Shown here: piece after piece, positions 1-11,292 of the stretch
How the letters are laid out: every line of letters begins with the position of its first letter
How positions within the stretch are numbered: the first letter of the stretch is position 1
DNA from: Tetrapyrgos nigripes
Taxonomy: Eukaryota > Basidiomycota > Agaricomycetes > Agaricales > Campanellaceae
DNA length: 64,000 nucleotides
Assembly (NCBI GenBank): GCA_013368315.1
Contig: JAACJM010000007.1
Span: 124,001-188,000, forward strand
Direction of reading: 5' to 3'
Made by a program: the position numbers and the translations under genes
The notes under the pieces: generated by a model
Told to the model about the DNA's origin: nothing
Seen by the model: the letters and a program-made list of their open reading frames with translations, nothing else
Database searches by the model: none

Positions 1-1074
1 GAGGGAGAGAGGTCTATAACGAGATAGAAGTGGGATAGGAAGGTTGGGAAACGGCTAAGAGGTAAAAGGTACGGGATAATAAGGTGGGCAGGGTAGTGCG
101 GTCAGTGGAGGACAAGGGCCAGGGTCATACGAGTCGTAAGGGAAAAGGTTTGAGGGAGAGGTGTGAGTTGAACTTCGGTAACGGTAAAGCAAGGTAAGGA
201 GGGTAGAAACAGTTGGATATTCAATATCGGCCGGGTGATGTGAGAAGATGAAAGGTTATGTACAGCGAAGCGAATATTGCGATTCAGGGAACGATGAGAC
301 TACGACTCTGACTCTGACTCCAAAATCCGACAAGGTGAGGAATATGTCTACTAGCAACTTGGGGTGGATAACAGCAATTGGAGAACAAACAAACAACGAG
401 CGAGATGTGAGAGGCGGAGAAGGAGAGATTGTGAGGTTGGTAGAGATGAGATGGATTCCTTGCAACGGCAGCAGTGAAGACCGAGGTATTTGAACAACAC
501 TGGCGTTAAAGTGAAAACAAGGGACGAGCAGCGGACGCCGGACAGTGATGCAAGTGACGTGATGATGGAAGACTGGATGTCGATAAAGTGAATTGTTGAT
601 TACGCTCGTCAGGGAAGGATAGTCCAGGGAACTCGAAAAGACGCTGGATTATCCCTGATCGTCGGTGGCGCTGGGTATCTAGTGCCGACAACCGAGGATG
701 TTCCTGGGATGAACCTGGAGGGACGAGCAAGGGGAGGGTATAAAAGAGCCTGGCGAAGAGGCAAAGTTCGTGGGCAGGCAGAGAAAAAGCGATAGGTGGG
801 AAAGGTAATAGTAGATACAGACTATGGATATGGCCAAGACAATTGGCAGAGAGAGGGAATGGGGAGACAGATAAAAAGAGAAGAATAGGACTTGAGATTA
901 GCGGAAACAAGGCAGAGGAAGAAAACGAGAAGCAAGTAACGAGCTATAGGGAAAGAATACTGGATTAGACAGACGATAAATAACTTCTTTGATGGCTCAG
1001 GCCGTGCAAGACACGGCGTTTACCGGTCAGGTCCCTTAAGCCTTTACCTTCAGATCTCAGGCAGGCTAAGGAAT
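1..1074. other. Left-edge stretch without a supportable gene
   Basis: Purine-rich on the plus strand over the first 950 bases. Several short open frames exist on both strands, but none has domain-like composition or splice-consistent continuation. It lies downstream of the minus-strand bHLH gene and probably includes its 3' UTR. Confidence 0.5.
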
Positions 1075-2298
1075 CTACATCATCATCGCAAAAGCCACGT
1101 TCTGTCCTCCCATTCCTCCCATACTTCCGCCCATCATCTGCATACTCTGTCCCATCTGCATCTGTCCTTGTCCATGTCCCTGTGCTCCCTGAACCCACTG
1201 CGGCAAAGGTGGACTGGCACTTCCAGTAGAGGAAGCACTCATGCTTCCACTTCGGGCTCTCTGCATCTGATGTGCTTGCATTGGCATGCCCATCCCATTA
1301 TTGAAGCCTTTCCCCTGAAGCTGCTCGTAGGGACTCATACCCATACCCATCTGTCCCATCTGTCCCATACCTCCTGGGATACTCATACCCATACCATTGT
1401 TTGCTCCCTGCATCATCTGATAACCGCCCGCCATGATCGCTGGTTCATACATCCCTGGAACAGAGGGAGAGTCGAAGGCGGCAGCAGTAGGTGAGGCGAT
1501 CATCGGGCCCTGAGATCTTTCGATGCGATCGAGTCTATCAAGTCTTTCGAGGCGTTTAAGGCGTTCCATCCTCTCCTGGACGTTACCGCCCTGATGCGCG
1601 ATTTGCTGTTGTGGGTGCATGCGAGGCATCATGTTTGGCAAGGTCTGTTGAACTTGCTGCTCGGCGGCAAACATCTCCTCAGCACCAGGTCCCTGCTGCA
1701 CATGGTCTCCATCATCCAAAAATCCATACTCTCCTCCATCTTCGTCTTCTAATCCTTCCTCCATCAATCCTCCCAATCCTCCTCCAACACCAGGAACGGG
1801 CAGAAGCTCCAATTCGCCTGAGAGCACCATGGTAAATCCTTCTCCTCTGACTGGTTCCTCAACACGAGGGATACTAGCGCGATCTCTCCACTCATTCAAC
1901 TCTCTTCTTAGTGCGTCTGCTTCGAGCTTAACCTGGCGAAGCTCACGGGAAGCGAGTTGACGATGACGGCGAGAAGCGTGGATGTGGGCGATAGAAGAGT
2001 TAACGATGGAAGATTTAGAGGGACGGCGAATCTGGCTCAGATTGGGAAGTAGTGCGGCAAGGTCGAGGAAACGTCCGTTGAGATTTTCACGGCGTTGACG
2101 CTCGACAGCGTTGTGGGTTGCTCGACGTTCTGCAGTGTTGGCACGTCGGGAGGACTTGCGTTGTTTGTTGTTTGTGTTGCTGTTGTTGGTGGTGTTGCTA
2201 GTGTTATTGCTGAAGGATGGTGATATGGGGGTTCTTGGTTGAGTGGATGAATCGTCGGAGGCAGAGGGAGAATCGGGAATGGCAATCGGAAGCGTCAT
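1075..2298 (-). CDS. bHLH transcription factor
   Basis: Single-exon frame of 407 residues starting at an ATG. After a Ser/Thr/Asn-rich N-terminus, a basic helix-loop-helix domain spans roughly residues 50-125. Its basic region reads HNAVERQRRE, with the His-Glu-Arg spacing of E-box (CACGTG)-binding class B bHLH proteins. Helix 1 contains FLDLAALLPNL, the loop has the basic RRPSKSS segment, and helix 2 runs through IVNSSIAHIHASR into a heptad-rich extension. The rest is low complexity: an acidic stretch (EDEDGGEYGFLDDGD), then a Met/Gln/Gly-rich C-terminus (repeated GMGM, MGQM) typical of activation or prion-like regions. It is a nuclear regulator with unknown targets. No intron is needed. The family call is firm; orthology to a named regulator is not claimed. 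Confidence 0.85.
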   Translation of the reverse strand: MTLPIAIPDSPSASDDSSTQPRTPISPSFSNNTSNTTNNSNTNNKQRKSSRRANTAERRATHNAVERQRRENLNGRFLDLAALLPNLSQIRRPSKSSIVNSSIAHIHASRRHRQLASRELRQVKLEADALRRELNEWRDRASIPRVEEPVRGEGFTMVLSGELELLPVPGVGGGLGGLMEEGLEDEDGGEYGFLDDGDHVQQGPGAEEMFAAEQQVQQTLPNMMPRMHPQQQIAHQGGNVQERMERLKRLERLDRLDRIERSQGPMIASPTAAAFDSPSVPGMYEPAIMAGGYQMMQGANNGMGMSIPGGMGQMGQMGMGMSPYEQLQGKGFNNGMGMPMQAHQMQRARSGSMSASSTGSASPPLPQWVQGAQGHGQGQMQMGQSMQMMGGSMGGMGGQNVAFAMMM

Positions 2299-5279
2299 GG
2301 CTGGTTACGCGATCAAAAGTTCAGCGGACACCAGGAATGAAACTGCGTGCTTGTTGTAGATTAGTCGCGAGCTGGGCTCAAGCGCACTAGTTGTAAAGAG
2401 GCGGGAAGTGAGAAGCCGGCAAGGGTCGCGAGATCTGAAAGCAAGTCAGAAGACATCGTTAGCCAAAAATACACAGAGCCTACATCAGGCGTTATCCTTG
2501 TGGACGGCGAGGGAGAGGCGGAGGGGAGGGAGAGGGACCGAAAGTGGGGGGAAGAAGAAAGACCGTATTGGCCATAATCAGTTCTGCCTCTCATCATATA
2601 ATCAATCTCAGATTTAACCTCGGCTGCACAATTCTCCCGATGACCGCACCCCGGCATCTCCGAAATCTTCATCACGAGACATCGTTCTGATTTCTCATCC
2701 CGGTCTTAGAAAGATTTGGCCAGTCAGAGGGACTTTCCCCGACAATCAGCACGCCATAGCACTTCGCCTGACAGAAGAATAGACGGACGTGATGGGAGGA
2801 AAGCTTGACAATCCTTCTGTATTCAACAAAGTGTAAAGCTCTCAGACACTGTAAACCTATCAGGATTTCCTAGCAACGACCTGGCCGCACCGTACGCTGC
2901 CCAATCCCCAAAAGTGCTGGCTCACATGTCATATGATATTTCTTGGATATTGCAGACATATTTTTCAGTCTCGAACTCGTGTTCTTCGATGTCAAGAACA
3001 ACACTTGTTACCATTTGGTAAAATGGTGATTACTATTTTGACCGCGGTCCGGGCCAGTACGTCAGACATCAGCCCCAGCTTGAGTTCTCGAAGCTCGAGT
3101 ATTGGTTATCTAGAGCAAGTAATATGGCGACCAAGATAAGTACCGTTGAGAGTTTCAAGGATCCTTGTGGCAAACTGGCTTCTAGACTTCTGAAATCCCA
3201 AAGCCTAATGGACGTAAATATGCACAAATGTAAATCCATGATTATCATTCTCTTTGTTTGCATCATCACGTCTGCATCAGCTTCTTAATTGCGTACTAAC
3301 AGCGTTGCTGTTGACCCTGACCAACTGAGCATGATAAGGGAGTGAGACTAGTGAGAGCCGGGAAGGACGTGGTTCAAGGTTCAGGCAGCCACGGCAGAAG
3401 CCAAGCAGAGACGCGCAAAGATGCACCCAAGGAAAAGTTGAGCGACAAGAACGCGAGCCCGAAACTTTCGTCAGCGATGCGTATTTTTTCCCAGAAAAAA
3501 TTAGGACCAAGCATTCAGTGCACAGGTGAGAGTCAAACATAGGACCAGAGTGTTCAACCCAAACCTGACGAGAGACACAGGTAGCGGAAAACAGAGGTGG
3601 TGATGTACATGAAACCGGGACCGGTAGCTGCTGCGCATTGGTTCTATTCTGAATCTTAATGTAATGTTGAACTTGACCTTGAAGGTATACCAATATTACT
3701 ATTGGACTGACAGATGTTTGCCACGTCTGTCCAATACCAAAGAATACCGAACGTAAGTAATTACGCCTCATCGTCGCAGACGACGCTGACGAACGTCGGC
3801 ATGCGGCGAAGCTATATCAGTTCCCTGGGTAGGAAGATCCAGGATAAGTCCTCCCGAACTATAATGCTTCTGCGTAGCAGCGTATCCATAAACACAGCAA
3901 AGCAGATTTTCATCGTCAAATTCGTAGTCCTGGCAGCTCCTGCCGCAGTCTTTGCAACGTACGGGTAAGTCCACCGACGTCCTTGGCAGCCGAGGATGAT
4001 GAAAGGCAAGCATAACGACATCCAGGCAAGTTTGCGTGAGCTGCAATACCGTATATACACCTCAGGTACGCAGCTGGCTCGAAATTTGAAGCCTCAGACC
4101 TATGTTGGGTGATCATTAACCTTGATGAAGACAGGCACGCATAGTCAGCAGGGTAGGATGTGATAGTAGGAGGGTTCCAAATATGTATAGGACTCGACTT
4201 TGGCGAAAACCAGGAGCATTTGTGGAACGCCATGTGCAGCAGTTTGTTGCAGTGCATAACCGAAGATGGTTCAAGATAGCAGCATACAGCCAGCTTAGAC
4301 GCAAAGGGGAGCGCGTCTTAGACGTCCAGAGTCTAGATACCAACAGTATCCAGCAACGACGTTAGGATCCAGCTACGGTCGCCTTGAAACAGCTTGAAAC
4401 CCGGAGACCGACGACAGGTCACAGGTCATGACTGGATGTTCCGATATCTAGAATGAGAATGATGTCATCGATCCATGCGTTGTATGCAAATTGAAATGAC
4501 CTTTCATCATATTGATTCGGATATCGACGAGCTCGAGAACACGGAGTGACGGGACGAGCTGGCAGATATAGGAAGAAACATTCCATGGCGTTCACCCGGC
4601 ATCTTGAAAGAGAAAGAACGGAGCGACGAAATGAAAGTAGGGATCATGGCGAGCATTGAGATTTTTGCAGGTGAAGCCAATTCGATTGTTCGTATGGCTA
4701 TGAAGAGTTGATAAGAGGCTTACAGAGCCAGATGACGCGCGTGTACACACCTAGTTGGATGTTGTTTGATGTTGCCGTAAATTAAAAAAAGGTGCATTCG
4801 GGTTCCCGGGACTCGTGAGGACCAGCTGAAGGCTGCTGAAGGTGGAAAGAGCTCGCAAACAATTGAAACAATGGAGGAGCTGGTCAGTGTCCAGGTAAAG
4901 TATGCCACGTGTTGTTCAACGCCGTCTGCACTCTGAACCGAGCAATGCTCACCCCTTTTTCTGCAGAGCAAACGTTGTCCTGCTTCTCTAATACTAGGAA
5001 TTATAATTTATAATTATATTTCAGCTAGTATTTCCCAGTGGTGGCCGCATTTTGGGCTTTGGGCCTTGAGCCAGTCCGCTGAACAATGTCATGTCAAAAG
5101 CAAAAGAAGTGTTCCATCCTCCTAATATACCCGACATACTCTCAGTTCTGCACAAATCCTTCCACGTCAGATTAGCAGAGGTCAGCTTTCGAGATTGTGC
5201 TGATGTACTTTCCTATGATAGCAAACGGTCAAACTTCCGAGTCGCAATGCAACCGAAGTTTTAATCACATACCGAAACC
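2299..5279. other. About 3 kb without a supportable gene
   Basis: Upstream of the bHLH gene and downstream of an F-box pseudogene. The longest frames (3277-3771 minus, 3768-4046 minus, 4116-4343 minus) overlap in competing frames, are Cys/Ser-rich and show no motif or paralogue within this window. A short A/T-rich patch (attataatttataattatat) lies near 5000-5022. It may hold promoter DNA and relics too decayed to name. Confidence 0.4.
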
Positions 5280-7119
5280 CTAGGAGTTGAAGTTGATATG
5301 ATCATCTTCCCATTCGTTCTGATGACCATACTTGAAAGATACGACTCGCAACCTGAGCTTCAACCCGTCCTTGGCCAAAGCCCGGAAACCAGGTTCAGCA
5401 TTCCAACCAAAAAGGAGTACAGCCCAATCTTCAACCAAACAGTCCATTCTTTCTTGACTGAGATATATCTCTAAACCAAAAGACGTCGAGTTGGTACGCC
5501 TTCCGTCATCTATGCCTGGTCTTCGCCGTGATGGCACCATAGAGAGAATGTTGACAGGATCGGGGAAAGAATAGTCATTGCACCAGTTCTGTGGTAGGAA
5601 CCCAGCGGTGCTCTGCAATGTCTTCGCGCTCGTTAATCCTGATGGCCAGGGATGTCAACCGAGGTAATAGGACGGCATTATCCTCTGGATCCTCGGACAG
5701 AGTGAGACGTTGGAAGAAGGGAGACATGAATCCTCTGAAGTCGACAGATACAAGTTCGACTCGGATATGTAAGCGTCGGGAGGAGTGAGAGAATCTGCAA
5801 GAGTTCCTCTTCGGATACATAGAATACACCACTGAGCTTCAGAGTCACGAGCTGGGAGCTTGACCGCAGGAGAAACTCTCAAACTCCCGAAAACGACTGT
5901 AAAGGACTACAGCGTCGTCATCAGAAAAGTCAAAGTCCGGAATGAGAAACTCCAGTTGAGTGAGCGAGGGCAAGGTCAACAAAGGGAAATTTTCATAAAT
6001 AACTCCTAAACAAATTCACTCTTAGGGAGTGTAAATTGGGAAGGCATAGTTCCCGAATGCCAACGTCATCGCCGAAGCACCAGACAGTGATGTCGGCCTT
6101 CTGCAGGTTGGAGCACATATAGAGACATTCCAGAACCTCTCGTATAGACTCGAAACTCGAGACCGTGATTTCACGCAATTGGGAAAATGGAATGAGGAAC
6201 ATTTCTCGAAATGTCCCCAAGTATACGGAGTGTAGATGGGGTGTCGTCTCCAACAACTGGAAAAAGTGAGGGGACCCGTCATCTCCCCCCAGTGTTTGGC
6301 CTCCAAAGTCTACATCAAACGATTGAAGCACCTCGCATTGATATGCTTTCTTTCCGATGAGTTCTTGGACGTCGTCGCTGTCCAAGATATCCCAAGTTAG
6401 GTCTAATCTGAGATGTGACCACCGGCTTGAGGCCTCAAGGAGCATTCCTAGGATGTCCCAACCTTTACTTTTGTACTCGAGTTCCAAGACGCCGTCTCCG
6501 TCTTCATCCAAAGCACTAAGCTTCAGCTGCAGAGGCGAATCTCCGGAACGATGGAAATAAAGCGACACGATGTCCGGCATCGTAGAGCTACAGCTTTCCA
6601 GATTGATGTCGAGACTGGTCCATGACGTCGGCGTCGATATTGTGACTGCCCGCCAAAACGAGCAGACATGCGATAGGTCGAGTGAAGGAGCATTGATTTC
6701 GTCGTGAGATATTTGGAGACCGCCAAAATCTGGGAGAGACAATAAAAAGACGCCTTCCCAGAGCTCGACAGGCATCCTTCGGATTGGGGAAATGAACGCG
6801 TTGTAATCTTGTATGCGGGAGTGAATACGATTTTTATGTTCTTCTAATGAGGTGATAGCGTTCCCCAGACGGTCAATCTCCTCGTCAAAGTGACCTATAT
6901 TCCCCTCTGCTTCTCGTATCTGCTGCTGTACTTGTGTAACTTCAGCATCAGAAGGAAAGGATCTCGGAAACGCGTCAGGTCAGAAGCTGGGAGGATAGCA
7001 TCATCGGAGGCAGGCAACGTCTGGAAGAAATTCGATGAATGGATCGTAAAGAGGAACAAGCACTGGGTACTGTGGAAAGGAGGGAGGCGAGGCGGAATTC
7101 TTGACCAAACAATGTTCAA
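5280..7119 (-). pseudogene. F-box/LRR protein pseudogene
   Basis: This is a decayed member of the family found intact at 28320-29990. Family landmarks occur in order on the minus strand but in different frames: LTRFRD near 6960-6980; a coiled-coil segment (SLEEHKNRIHSRIQDY) and RRMPVELWEGVF F-box start near 6770-6850; LDLSHVCSFWRAV; ISQLRE-type LRR segments; LPSLTQLEFLIPDF after a stop near 5995; then PRLTSLAIRINERED (5575-5832); and the terminal RRRPGID to EPGFRALAKDGL segment (5280-5618). Against the paralogues, one base is missing between RFRD and the next codon near 6960. At least three further frame changes and an in-frame TGA at 5993-5995 interrupt the C-terminal half. No intron set restores all these joins, so a pseudogene is much likelier than a spliced gene. 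Confidence 0.8.
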
Positions 7120-7516
7120 CCTTGTCCAAAACCATCAACTCAGATACTATCGCAACTCTGTTGTGCTACTTCGCTCTGGCCGGTCTAGCGGACCTCCATT
7201 CTCTTGAAGTTGCAAGTAGGTAGGTAAGAACTCTGTGGGCCGCCCTAATCTATATTAAGATTAGCTTGGGATTAGCTGGATTCAACTCCGGCGCATAACA
7301 CCGAGATCTATTCTATACTTACTACTCCTTTTCTAGCTTGGTAGACGCCTATGGACTCTACGTACTCTCTTCTCGATAGGCATATGCACTAGCACGATGG
7401 CGAATAAACTGGGATTTAAAATAAAAAAATAAAAACCATTTCAACTCGACCTGCAGCTCTCACCAGAAGCAGCTAGACGCAACTCATCCGCAAACATCAA
7501 GACTAATGCTCGTCGT

Positions 7517-8082
7517 ATGCAAATGCCTACCCCATCACACGCGTTTGATCCCCGCCTGAACTACAATGAACCTTGGGACCCAGTCGTATGGAGACTCGAG
7601 AGTACAGGTCTTACGGAGGAAGCATACTTCGCTGCACGAAACGATGCTGTACCTCTTAGTATCGTTGCTGCCCAATCTGGTGGCAAGTTGCCATTGGCTG
7701 AGCAACTCATTTCTCAAAGCACTCCGCTAGCCTAGGGGCCTCGAGGGCGAAACGGCGTTACACATGGCTGCTGTTCCAGGTCATCATCACCGCAGGGGCA
7801 TCAGTCGATGTTTTAGACCAGGAAGGGTCAACCCTTCTCGTACATGCCATAAGCTTTCGCCCTCCTGATGCCATTGAGGAGATTCTGAGCACTCTTATCT
7901 TTGCGGGGGCGAACCCTATCTAAATGGTCCTCATCGACGTCTCACGACACTCACCACTTTGGTTCGCGATTGAAGCACATAACCATGCTTGGGTCCATTT
8001 GCTGGAACCTGTCACGCCACGGGAGTTGGACATCTATCCACCTGGCTCTACATATATACAACTAGCCGCAATCATATCATAG
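7517..8082 (+). pseudogene. Ankyrin-repeat gene fragment, broken
   Basis: Ankyrin consensus pieces are visible in successive frames. An N-terminal 72-residue frame contains PLSIVAAQSGG and AEQLI. It is followed in another frame by EGETALHMAAVPG and in a third by TAGASVDVLDQEGSTLLVHAI, ILSTLIFAGANPI, an in-frame TAA (7921-7923) and then SRHSPLWFAIEAHN. Each piece matches the GxTPLHxAAxxG / LLxxGAdpn pattern. Two frameshifts and one nonsense codon separate them, so this is an inactivated ankyrin protein. Further remnants may continue to about 8470, but I cannot place them. Confidence 0.65.
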
Positions 8083-8482
8083 ATGTAGTGATCGACGGTG
8101 CAGAGTCTCATGTGAGTCCATTCTCGAGTTCTTGATTCGCGAACGTTCACCTCCTTTCCGTGTTATGGACCTGCCAAGGCATCTACTGATCAAACCTTTT
8201 CGGTCCTCGTGAACCATCTGTTCAGGAGCCCGGAGGAAGCATGCGAGGTGGCTATGGATATATTTCGTGGAGTGCAGGCGCTGTCAGTGGACCGCCCGAA
8301 ACGTCTTCCAATAACTTTGCGTCACTTGGCCAGTGCCTCAGTGCCATCTGGATGTCAATTAAATCGACGTCAGGGATTTCATTCTTCAGACTAGCAGGTC
8401 ATGGTGGGCAGTTGAGTTCATCGAGGCAGCACGGGATTTGGGTTCCATGGACATGGATACTATGTAACTACTAAAACTGTTT

Positions 8483-8821
8483 TAAGAATGTAACATCATA
8501 TGCATTTTTGATTTGTTTGTGCAGGCAATTTCGCATCGTCTCTGCATGCTTTTGCTTTTAGTTTTAGACAACCACAGAGGAAATTGCGAGCAAACATGTT
8601 CCTCGGTATGTACGCCAGTTGGTAGACTCAGCTATCTAACCATACTATTGCCCAATTCAGTAGACTGACCGAGAGAAGTTCTAGCCCGTCCTCTGCGAGA
8701 GCTTCTAAACTAGTAGGTTCAGCGAACGCCATGTACTAGAGAGGAATGGGTATACAAAACATTTGCATCACATCATGCATCACCACACACAAGCCGATTA
8801 TTGAGAATCCTTGTGCTCACT
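8483..8821. other. Intergenic, no gene seen
   Basis: Between the ankyrin relic and the 3' end of the Aim6-like gene. No domain, RNA or repeat recognised. Confidence 0.4.
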
Positions 8822-9968
8822 CTAACTCGACGAATTCTGCTCAAGCAAATCCGTCACATGCTGCAAGTCGTCTGCATTAATCCAATCAGACCCTTCCTTG
8901 ATGATGGCGATATTCACAGAATCCCGGTTTGGTGTACCATAGAACCTCGACTTGACACCATCAAATTGATGCGCATCTCCAATCAACTTCTTGAGAGCGT
9001 TGGTGGTACCATCTGTGACGATTCCGATCTGAGCTGCGAGCTGGCAGTGCAAGTCCAAGATTTAGAGCCATCATTTAGGGAAGGTTTAATGGAAAAAGCG
9101 TTTATTTACCCAGTTGAGTATTCCAACAGCGTCCTGGAAATCTGCACTAGCCATTGGTGAAATTTCTTTCGACCACACTAAACCTTGGGCAGGAGGGTTT
9201 GCTGCGATATCCGTGAGGTGGGCGTCGAAGAATAAATCACGAGGGTTTGAAGCAAGGACTCTGCCTAAAGGTGTGTTGCCTGTACCGACAGCTGTGACGA
9301 AACTCGTAGTGTATACGCCGTCTTTGAAGGTGGTGAGGTATCCCTTGGAGCGTAAGGGTTCAAGGGCGGCAAGAATGGGAGCGAATGAGCTAAAAGCTGA
9401 AGATGAGCAAGGCTTAATGGGAAGAAAAGGAAAGACTGAACTCGTCTCCATCGGATTTGAAGTCAATGAGAAGTTGCAAAGGGTTGTCTTGAGTGAACAA
9501 ATCCCTGAGTGAAATGATAATGTTAGACAGCTCCATATGTATCAAGAACGCGCCAAGAACGCACCCATACGTCTGTTCGTCAATGAGCTTCACCAGAGGC
9601 TGAACGTATAGCGAATCAAATGTCTTCGACGTGTCAATTTCATTTTCTGTATGCGCAACCTGTTTGTGAAAGCTATATACTTAGTCTGCAAGGCAATAAG
9701 ACAAGCGGAGGAGAACGCACGAAAAGACTCCCATCCTGCAACCATAAATCTGCCTCAACACTCGTCACTCCTGTATTCAGAGCCGTGATCAGAGGAACAG
9801 CTTGCAGATCTACCAGCAACGAGGATTTCAGTAACTTCGGTCAATCCACGTCAAACTGTTCCAACACTGACAGTCATTATGCGAATGGACCTTTTGCACT
9901 GGTGCAGCCTGAGTTGGTGAAGCGATGAACGCGGAAGTCAGAGTCAAGGCCCAAGTTGGTAATATCAT
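8822..9968 (-). CDS. Aim6-like PLC-type phosphodiesterase, secreted
   Basis: The spliced product starts at an ATG (9966-9968) with a hydrophobic signal-like segment (MILPTWALTLTSAFIASPTQ). HSHND follows immediately, the catalytic-His motif of the PLC-like/GDPD-like Aim6 family. Then come ITALNTGVTSVEADLWL (metal-binding Glu/Asp), TFDSLYVQPLVKLI, LLIDFKSDGDEF, AALEPLRSKGYLTTF, VGTGNTPLGRVLASNPRDLFFDA, DAVGILNW, QIGIVTDGTTNAL and the C-terminal GSDWINADDLQHV. At least five introns are needed; one reconstructed junction gives DEF-TTFSSFAP using an acceptor ending cttcag. Aim6 is named from a yeast mitochondrial-inheritance screen, but the domain predicts a phosphodiesterase of unknown substrate; the signal peptide suggests the secretory route. 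A second, inverted, more damaged copy lies at 24478-25607. Confidence 0.75.
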
Positions 9969-11292
9969 GGCTGGCGGAGCGTTATAGGACAGCAGCTAAC
10001 CAGAAGAAGGTGCCAAAAGGGCTGGAAGGAGCAGAATCCAGGCATCGATATCTGCATGATGTATATATATGCGAACAAGAAATCAAGGACTTGTCAAGAA
10101 CTGGTCAAGAACGGAGATGGTAGGTGGAGTACATGCGGTTTTGTACCACGTGGGTAATACTGAGCCAGAGTCGGCCTTAGGGAAGACATAGCACATGGGT
10201 CGTTCTCCACATATCACTGGACAATGCGCCATTGAACGTTCTGCACAAGGAACAGTCTCTCGAAGGTTATACTAAAGAAGAAACGTCTGTGATTGTGCTG
10301 GGTGGCCGTCTTCTTGAATGATTGACTTTACGTCGTTTACCAACGTTGATTTACGGCCTGGTCAGGCGTCCAGAATGCTTCATCAGAATTCTTTGTCGGG
10401 TAGCTGACGCATTCTACCAGAGTACTTATCTGTTATACGAAAGTGCTACAACCTCAGTCTGGTACTGCCGGCGAATTGACCTGGATATCCAGTCAATCAA
10501 GTACTGCTCGGGAGCTAGCTAGCGCTAGTTTGGGGCTAGGTATAGGCAGTCCCAACTATTCGAACCCATCCTTCGCTGGAGCCGCAATCCTAGCATCCTA
10601 CTCCAGCAGTTGGATGGAAGGATATGCTATAGATCCTTTCCAAAGCCAGTCCGACATTATAATCCACCTCAAACCCGACGAAATACTCCAACTTGCGTCT
10701 GCACTGAGGGAATCCAGCTCAAGGTGCATGAGCTATGTCGATACCAAGGGAAGGAAGGCTGAGGGACCGCATTTAAGAGCAACGAATTCTCTGGTTCTAC
10801 CACTTTAGAGAGCGATACACATCGACGAGAAGTTCGCTCTCCGCGGGTTAGCTAATTGTAAATTGGAAAAAAGGCATAGAGCAGATGGACGCCCATTATG
10901 GGCGTCCCATATGGTATAGGTCCATTTTTCTGCGTACCGGGTATTTGATAGGTTTTCAGATCGTCAGAGTAAGCTGGGTTCTTGAAGTGTGGTCAATGGT
11001 ACCTGACCTTTCAAAATAAAAATGACTGGGTATTTGGCATAGGGCAAATGGAGAGGAGGAGACGTCGGACGACTCGACGCTTGTCCAATATCTTCTCACA
11101 GTTGGCGAACTATGTAGGTTGGCACTGATCTACCTCCATGGACCATGATCTAGGTATTGATAATCTCGCGACGCTCAGGACTCGGAGTATTACGATGATA
11201 TCTCGACTTCGAGACGATGAATCGAAGAGTCACGGCACCCTGCCCAAGGTTATTTCCAAACCACCATCCAAGACTCGGAGGGAAATATTGGG
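9969..11292. other. Intergenic between Aim6-like gene and Zn2Cys6 regulator
   Basis: The divergent starts of the two flanking genes mean both promoters lie here. A CACGTG E-box occurs near 10147-10152. Open frames at 10322-10808 (plus) are not recognisable as protein and have no splice-consistent extension. Confidence 0.4.

Noticed and set aside
506..910. Minus-strand frame of 134 codons near the left edge
   Set aside because: Composition reflects the purine-rich plus strand; no motif, start context or paralogue.
3277..3771. Minus-strand frame of 164 codons
   Set aside because: Cys/Ser-rich without any recognisable block or splice-consistent extension; competing frames overlap it.
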